From Eubacteriaceae bacterium UBA4266 (lineage in GTDB: Bacteria; Bacillota; Clostridia; Eubacteriales; Eubacteriaceae): a DNA stretch of 8,736 nucleotides. The stretch is taken from assembly GCA_002396065.1 (NCBI GenBank), contig DGWE01000034.1, positions 1 to 8,736 on the forward strand, in the 5' to 3' direction. The notes under the pieces were generated by a model, which was given only the letters and a program-made list of their open reading frames with translations, was not told where the DNA came from and made no database searches. Positions within the stretch are counted from its first letter, which is position 1. Each line of letters begins with the position of its first letter. Shown here one piece after another: positions 5,445 to 8,736 of the stretch. The position numbers were made by a program, and so were the translations under genes.

Positions 5445-5498
5445 GTCAAAATGTGTAAGGTTGAAGAATGGATTCCCTTAAGTGATTTTATATTTAAA

Positions 5499-5517
5499 CG
5501 CCCTGAAAACCAGAGCG
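5499..5517 (-). other. Hairpin after nusG, possible weak intra-operon terminator
   Basis: On the minus strand CGCTCTG (5511-5517) pairs with CAGGGCG (5499-5505), seven pairs with one G-U, around GTTTT. It is followed by TTTAAATAT, a poor U-tract. It begins about 20 nt after the nusG stop codon, and may partly terminate or act as an mRNA processing or stability element. Confidence 0.4.
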
Positions 5518-5536
5518 AATAAAGCGTGACATAAAT

Positions 5537-6073
5537 TTATGCGTTGAGTTTTTCGACCTGGTCGAATTCCAGCTCGGTCGGGGTTTCCCGTCCGAACATT
5601 TCCAGGTTGGCCGTGAGCCGGCCCTGTTCGGCGTTGATGTCGGTGACTTCGCCGGCACAGTTTTCAAAGGGCCCGGACAGCACCTTCACCTTGTCGCCGA
5701 CTTCGAAATCGACCTTGTAGGTAGTGCGGCGGATGCCGAGCTTTCTCAGTTCTTCTTCAGACAGCGGCACGGGCTTGGACGCGGGGCCGACAAAGCCGGT
5801 CACCCCACGGGTGTTGCGCACCACGTACCAGGATTCGTCGGTCATGAACATCTTGACGATCACGTAGCCGGGGAAAAGCTTCTTTTCCTTGACGACTTTC
5901 TTCCCGTCCTTCTGTTCGATGACGTCCTGCACCGGCACCTGGACTTCGAAGATCACGTCCTGCATGTTGCGGTGTTCGACGGTCGCTTCGATGCTGTCCT
6001 TGACCTTGTTTTCGTATCCCGAATAGGTATGGGCAACATACCACTGCGGCTGATCTGCGTTTTCGTATTCCAT
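5537..6073 (-). CDS. nusG: Transcription termination/antitermination factor NusG, 178 aa
   Basis: NusG binds RNA polymerase across the main channel, controls pausing and links it to Rho or the ribosome. The NGN domain runs from about residue 10 (WYVAHTYSGYENKV) to 115. It includes the conserved LFPGYVIVKM (66-75), WYVVRNTRGVTGFVG (82-96) and PVPLSEEE. The C-terminal KOW domain (about 123-178) has VGDKVKVLSGPFENCAGEV, then the conserved FGRETPTELEFDQVEKL. The short acidic N-terminus MEYENADQPQ precedes the domain. The ATG at 6071-6073 follows GAGGGAGG by 6 nt. It starts 18 bp after the secE stop, so the two genes are surely cotranscribed, and this secE-nusG-rplK order is conserved across bacteria. 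Confidence 0.98.
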   Translation of the reverse strand: MEYENADQPQWYVAHTYSGYENKVKDSIEATVEHRNMQDVIFEVQVPVQDVIEQKDGKKVVKEKKLFPGYVIVKMFMTDESWYVVRNTRGVTGFVGPASKPVPLSEEELRKLGIRRTTYKVDFEVGDKVKVLSGPFENCAGEVTDINAEQGRLTANLEMFGRETPTELEFDQVEKLNA

Positions 6074-6091
6074 CTGTTGCCTCCCTCTGGG

Positions 6092-6589
6092 TTATCGACC
6101 CAGGAAAAATGCGGCCAGTGCGCCGAAACCGCTGTCGACCAGCCAGGTCAGCAGGGTGAAAACCGCGACGATGCCGAAAACCACGCCGCTTGAACGCGCC
6201 AGTTCATCCCGGGTCAGCCAGTTGACCTTGCGCAGTTCGACGCCGACTTCGCCGAAAAAGATCCCGATTCTTCTGAAGAAGCCGGGTTTCTTCTGCTTCT
6301 TTTCCTTTTTGGCAGCCGCTTTTTTAGCTGCGCGTTTTTCCTTAGAAGCCTTCGCAACGGCCTTTTCGTCGTAATCCGACGCCTTCGGGTCCTTCGCCTT
6401 CACCGGTTCGGTGCCGGTTTCAGCGCCTTCGACCTTCTTCCCGGTTTCGCGCTGCATCGCGCGGGCGCGGGCGACTTCCATCTTCGCTTCTTGTTTTTCT
6501 GCAGCTTTGGCTTCTGCCTTTTGCGCCAGTTCGGCCCGGCGGGCTTCTTCAGCCCGGCGTTCCTGTCTGTTCTTTTTCTTTTTCGCCAT
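6092..6589 (-). CDS. secE: Protein translocase subunit SecE with long charged N-terminal extension, 165 aa
   Basis: SecE clamps the SecY channel and is essential for Sec secretion and membrane insertion. Only residues from about 103 look like SecE. PGFFRRIGIFFGEVGVELRKVNWLTRDEL (102-130) holds the amphipathic helix and the conserved E-L-x-K-V-x-W motif, where the usual Pro after Trp is Leu. One transmembrane helix follows at about 133-157, giving the single-span Gram-positive form, normally 60-80 aa in total. Residues 1-101 are low-complexity, rich in Lys, Ala, Glu and Arg, and probably cytoplasmic helix or coiled coil. The start has only a weak Shine-Dalgarno (GAGAG, 10 nt spacer). The frame is closed by the rpmG stop 27 nt upstream, and internal Met37 and Met45 have no better site. 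rpmG and nusG flank it. Confidence 0.9.
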   Translation of the reverse strand: MAKKKKNRQERRAEEARRAELAQKAEAKAAEKQEAKMEVARARAMQRETGKKVEGAETGTEPVKAKDPKASDYDEKAVAKASKEKRAAKKAAAKKEKKQKKPGFFRRIGIFFGEVGVELRKVNWLTRDELARSSGVVFGIVAVFTLLTWLVDSGFGALAAFFLGR

Positions 6590-6616
6590 AATCTGCGTGC
6601 TCTCGGTTACGCGAAA

Positions 6617-6766
6617 TTAGCGTGTTTCCTTGTGTAACGTGTGTTTCTTGCAGAACGGGCAGTATTTCTTCAATTCGATGCGGTCCGGATTGTTCTTTTT
6701 GTTCTTCATCGTATCGTAATTGCGCTGCTTGCATTCTGTACAGGCTAATGTAACTTTGGTTCTCAT
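6617..6766 (-). CDS. rpmG: 50S ribosomal protein L33, zinc-binding form, 49 aa
   Basis: This small 50S subunit protein sits near the E site. I translated it directly. It begins [23 protein letters not shown], continues [18 protein letters not shown] and ends HKETR. The two Cys pairs, C9-x2-C12 and C36-x2-C39, form the zinc ribbon of the C+ type, the form made under zinc sufficiency in species with several paralogues. Length is standard. The ATG at 6764-6766 follows GGAGGTCATCTG. It is the first gene of the rpmG-secE-nusG-rplK-rplA cluster, with a promoter about 100 bp upstream. Its stop is in the same frame as secE, nine codons before the secE start. Confidence 0.97.
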   Translation of the reverse strand: MRTKVTLACTECKQRNYDTMKNKKNNPDRIELKKYCPFCKKHTLHKETR

Positions 6767-6830
6767 CAGATGACCTCCATGTATGGTTTGACTCTTGTTT
6801 TTTCGTAGGATTTAGCTTTTCGCCCACAAT

Positions 6831-6851
6831 AAAAAAAGGCGGAAAGCCTTT
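6831..6851 (-). terminator. Terminator-like hairpin between the GNAT gene and rpmG
   Basis: AAAGGC and GCCTTT pair around TTTCC on the minus strand and run into further T residues. It is the only terminator-like structure after the GNAT stop codon. It lies downstream of the predicted rpmG promoter, at about +3 of that transcript, so it may instead be a 5'-end hairpin of the ribosomal operon mRNA. Confidence 0.6.
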
Positions 6852-6860
6852 ATGGAATTC

Positions 6861-6889
6861 ATTATAGCAACGCAGGCCCGAAAAATCAA
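6861..6889 (-). promoter_or_regulatory. Promoter of the rpmG-secE-nusG-rplKA cluster
   Basis: TTGATT (6884-6889) and a perfect TATAAT (6861-6866) are separated by the optimal 17 bp. Predicted start is near 6853, leaving a leader of about 87 nt before rpmG. Confidence 0.82.
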
Positions 6890-6905
6890 GCCTTTTTTGC
6901 ATTTT

Positions 6906-7397
6906 TTACAGATCTCGGCCCATCTGCAGACAGTCCTGAATGTGGTCGTCGATGTCGACGATATTCGGGAACCGCCCCCAGACCGTAAACCCAAATTTGC
7001 GGGCGAGGCCCTGGGAGGGCTGATTGTGTTCGAAGATGATCAACAGGACGTGGCGGTACCCCAGCTTGCGGCATTCGTCTAGCGCGTGGGTCATCAGCTT
7101 CGAACCGATGCCCTGGTGGCGGCAGTTTCGGTCGAGGTAATAGCTGAGCTCGCAGGTCTTGGAAAAGCCTTCGCGGCCGCCGCGGTAGGGCGTCACCGCC
7201 ATCCAGCCGAGAACGTCCCCGTCTTCTTCAGCGACGAAAATCGGGTAGCGTCTCGCGCTGTGCATCGCGAACCAGCCGCGGCGCGCTTCCATCGTCGCCG
7301 GCGTCAGCTGCGCCGTCACCTTGCGTTCGACGATCGACTGGTTCAAAATCGATAAAATGGCGGGCTCGTCCTCTGTGCGAAAGCGTCGAATCTTCAT
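6906..7397 (-). CDS. GNAT-family N-acetyltransferase, phosphinothricin acetyltransferase-like, 163 aa
   Basis: A cytoplasmic acetyl-CoA-dependent N-acetyltransferase. It starts with the strand MKIRRFRTEDEPAILSILNQSI. FVAEEDGDVLGWMAVTPYRG (54-73) resembles the Pat/YwnH group, and motif A is CRHQGIGSKLM (92-102), with the acetyl-CoA pyrophosphate loop Q-G-I-G-S. The next part, LLIIFEHNQPSQGLARKFGF (118-137), and the end DIQDC-like DHIQDCLQMG, also fit that group, which acetylates phosphinothricin, methionine sulfoximine or similar amino-acid analogues. The natural substrate is not known from sequence. I start at the ATG 7395-7397, preceded by GGAGG at 8 nt and matching the family N-terminus. 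An upstream in-frame ATG at 7436 has only a poor AAGAGAAG site and would add 13 residues. Monocistronic, with its own promoter. Confidence 0.88.
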   Translation of the reverse strand: MKIRRFRTEDEPAILSILNQSIVERKVTAQLTPATMEARRGWFAMHSARRYPIFVAEEDGDVLGWMAVTPYRGGREGFSKTCELSYYLDRNCRHQGIGSKLMTHALDECRKLGYRHVLLIIFEHNQPSQGLARKFGFTVWGRFPNIVDIDDHIQDCLQMGRDL

Positions 7398-7454
7398 CTG
7401 GGCTGCCTCCGGTTCTGTGTTTGCTGCGTGCATCATGCTTGTGCTTCTCTTTCT

Positions 7455-7470
7455 AGATCCTTTGGGATCT
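7455..7470 (-). repeat. Small hairpin in the GNAT leader, shared with the rplK leader
   Basis: AGATCC (7455-7460) and GGATCT (7465-7470) are perfect inverted repeats around 4 bases. On the mRNA this is a hairpin with a CAAA loop, about 60 nt before the chosen start. Its sequence nearly repeats the hairpin at 5429-5444. Confidence 0.5.
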
Positions 7471-7508
7471 TTTGGTCGTTTTATTAGTCGTATTGAAATA
7501 TTGGCCTT

Positions 7509-7537
7509 AGTATATCCAAAACCGCGGGAAAGCGCAA
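7509..7537 (-). promoter_or_regulatory. Promoter of the GNAT gene
   Basis: TATACT (7509-7514, five of six consensus bases) is separated by 17 bp from TTGCGC (7532-7537, four of six). Predicted start is near 7502, giving a leader of about 105 nt. Confidence 0.65.
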
Positions 7538-7547
7538 CGCTTTGCGC
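7532..7547. promoter_or_regulatory. Inverted repeat overlapping the GNAT promoter -35, possible operator
   Basis: GCGCAA (7532-7537) and TTGCGC (7542-7547) form a perfect inverted repeat with a 4-bp spacer, and the first arm is the -35 box itself. A protein bound here would exclude RNA polymerase. No regulator is recognised. Confidence 0.45.
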
Positions 7548-7618
7548 CTCGGATTTAACATTAAGACGATTTCAAAATTGCGGGCTGGCTTCACCCGTCT
7601 TTTAAAATAAAAATCAAT

Positions 7619-7644
7619 AAAAAAAACCGCTGAGAAATCAGCGG
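7619..7644 (-). terminator. Rho-independent terminator of the TDT transporter gene
   Basis: CCGCTGA (7638-7644 on the minus strand) pairs perfectly with TCAGCGG (7627-7633) around TTTC, followed by eight T. It lies 8 bp after the stop codon. Confidence 0.93.
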
Positions 7645-7652
7645 GAACGCCA

Positions 7653-8639
7653 TCATTTACCGGCGAAAATGTGCCTCATGTAGCGCACGGCGACGCAGAC
7701 GACGAAAAAGCCGGCCACCACGGTCTCGATCAGCACGACCGGCGCGAGGGGCAGCGGGTGCCCCGAGGCGGCGGCCCAGGCCGCGCTCTGCTTGAGGGCG
7801 TTGGCCGAGATCACAAAGGGGAAGGTCATCCCCGCCCAGCTCGGGTAAAAGGGGCGCGTCAGGCAGCGCAGCGCGCAGACCAGCGCAAAGACGTAAATCG
7901 CACTGGCGATCACCAGCAGAACGAGGAGCAGCGTCAGGTTTTTGGCCGCGACGGACTGGATGTAGGCCACGATACACAGCGACAGCGGCGCCGTGTAAAT
8001 CGCCGTCAGGGGTTTCAGGGGTTGAGCCGGCTTGTACTTGATCATCCGCACCGTGACGACGCCAAACAGCACGGCGAAGGCACAGAGCCCGAACCAGAAC
8101 GCGAAGGTGCCCACCGACGCCTGATAGCCGAACACCGGCGCCGTGACGCCGGCCGCGGCGAAGCCGACGAACACGATGAAGCACACTGTGTAAATCTGTT
8201 CGAGCTTCAACCGGCGGATAAACCGGAAGACGTAGTAAATCATCAGCACCGCGTGCAGGCCGACCGCGGTCTGCCAAAGCCACAGCCCGAAGGACGCGGC
8301 ACCGAAGTATTGAGTCAGATAGACCGCGCAAAACATCAACCCCATCGTGAAGGTGCCGGCCACCCCGGCCGTCACCGGCTGATTTAAATCTTCCACCAGC
8401 GCCCGGGGAAACAAGATCATCTTGAGCAGTAAAAGCACCAGCATAAAGCCCGCCGCGGCGCCGCAGGCGATCCGCCAGCCCTCACCGAAGCTCTGAAGGA
8501 GGTTGCCGAGGGCGAAGGCCGCGAGCATGACGCCGCTTAAATTGATCGGCACCCGCCCGATGACGGCCTTGGCTGCGGCGAGTCCCGCCGCCAGCGGCCG
8601 TTCAATGGAGAGGCCCTCAGTCCCAGCCAAGCGCTTCAC
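7653..8639 (-). CDS. TDT-family (TehA/SLAC1-like) membrane transporter, 328 aa
   Basis: An integral membrane protein of the tellurite-resistance/dicarboxylate transporter family, whose members are anion channels or exporters (TehA, SLAC1, yeast Mae1, Ssu1). About ten hydrophobic segments cover the protein. Early family-typical stretches are VPINLSGVMLAAFALGNLLQ and FPRALVEDLNQPVTAG. Later ones are PLKPLTAIYTAPLSLCIVAY, LTRPFYPSWAGMTFPFVIS near the C-terminus, and the last helix with the positive end RYMRHIFAGK. The TFPFVISANAL part is characteristic. The transported anion is unknown. I start at GTG 8637-8639, with GGAGG and a 6-nt spacer. Another GTG at 8672 would add 11 residues without a good ribosome site. 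The chosen start lies inside the end of the upstream gene (23-bp overlap), implying translational coupling. The gene ends at a strong terminator. Confidence 0.87.
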   Translation of the reverse strand: MKRLAGTEGLSIERPLAAGLAAAKAVIGRVPINLSGVMLAAFALGNLLQSFGEGWRIACGAAAGFMLVLLLLKMILFPRALVEDLNQPVTAGVAGTFTMGLMFCAVYLTQYFGAASFGLWLWQTAVGLHAVLMIYYVFRFIRRLKLEQIYTVCFIVFVGFAAAGVTAPVFGYQASVGTFAFWFGLCAFAVLFGVVTVRMIKYKPAQPLKPLTAIYTAPLSLCIVAYIQSVAAKNLTLLLVLLVIASAIYVFALVCALRCLTRPFYPSWAGMTFPFVISANALKQSAAWAAASGHPLPLAPVVLIETVVAGFFVVCVAVRYMRHIFAGK

Positions 8640-8736
8640 GTTTCGCCTCCACGTCGCGGACGCATTTTTCACCGAGGGCTACCGGGTCGGCGTCGACGAC
8701 CATGACCGACCCTAAATCCGCCTTCGAGCCGTATTT
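8617..8736 (-). CDS. C-terminal 39 residues of an unrecognised protein, cut by window edge
   Basis: On the minus strand an open frame enters from the window edge and stops with TGA at 8617-8619. The residues begin KYGSKADLGSVMVVDADPVA and end VRDVEAKREALGWD, which looks like a soluble globular protein with a charged C-terminal helix. I do not recognise the family. It overlaps the transporter start by 23 bp in another frame, and the transporter's GGAGG lies within it, so the two genes are very likely in one operon. The upstream part is needed to name it. Confidence 0.7.
   Translation of the reverse strand, partial: KYGSKADLGSVMVVDADPVALGEKCVRDVEAKREALGWD

Noticed and set aside
5470..5536. Possible promoter for rplK in the nusG-rplK gap
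   Set aside because: A TATAAA occurs in AT-rich sequence but no -35 is found at 16-18 bp, so cotranscription with nusG is more likely.
7571..7605. Plus-strand hairpin CGGG/CCCG followed by CTTTT
   Set aside because: The stem is only 4-5 bp with a 9-nt loop, and there is no plus-strand gene to terminate.
7657..8387. Long alternative frames on both strands over the transporter
   Set aside because: Translations are Arg-, Ala- and Glu/His-rich without motifs. The TDT frame has coherent membrane segments, a ribosome site and a terminator.
1..8736. Defence island, CRISPR, mobile element or novel multi-gene system
   Set aside because: No direct repeat arrays, transposase, integrase, att-like repeats or unexplained multi-gene clusters are visible; the content is conserved housekeeping genes plus a few common accessory enzymes.

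Overview
The window looks like a chromosomal segment of a moderately GC-rich Firmicute, most likely a Clostridia member and perhaps near Eubacteriaceae. The reasons are AGGAGG-type ribosome binding sites, sigma-A type promoters, a large Bacillus/Clostridium-type SRP RNA with an Alu domain, an L10 leader with an intrinsic attenuator, and a fermentative iron-dependent alcohol dehydrogenase. Placement below phylum level is inference. Every gene I can support lies on the minus strand, so transcription runs from high to low coordinates.

In transcription order: the 3' end of an unrecognised gene (8617-8736) overlaps a TDT/TehA-family membrane transporter, closed by a strong terminator at about 7619-7644. 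A GNAT acetyltransferase of the phosphinothricin acetyltransferase type follows with its own promoter. Next is the transcription/translation cluster rpmG - secE - nusG - rplK - rplA, then a separate promoter and a leader with attenuator for rplJ - rplL, ended by a strong terminator at 2936-2966. The cluster supplies L33, SecE of the Sec translocon, the elongation factor NusG and the L11/L1/L10/L12 proteins of the ribosomal stalk regions. SecE is unusual for its charged N-terminal extension of about 100 residues.

rpoB/rpoC, the usual followers of rplL, are absent. Instead there is a two-domain Nudix hydrolase, the SRP RNA gene (ffs) behind a full-consensus promoter, an iron-containing alcohol dehydrogenase with a Fur-like palindrome in its leader, and the 5' end of a UvrD/Rep-family helicase cut by the window edge.

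The richest signals are non-coding. They include an L10 leader with a 13-bp attenuator hairpin, a 23S rRNA-like L1 binding site just before rplA, the Fur-like box, and a near-identical small hairpin in the rplK and GNAT leaders. I see no CRISPR array, insertion sequence, prophage, toxin-antitoxin or defence system. Most of the window is conserved housekeeping sequence, and I do not claim a novel multi-gene system here.
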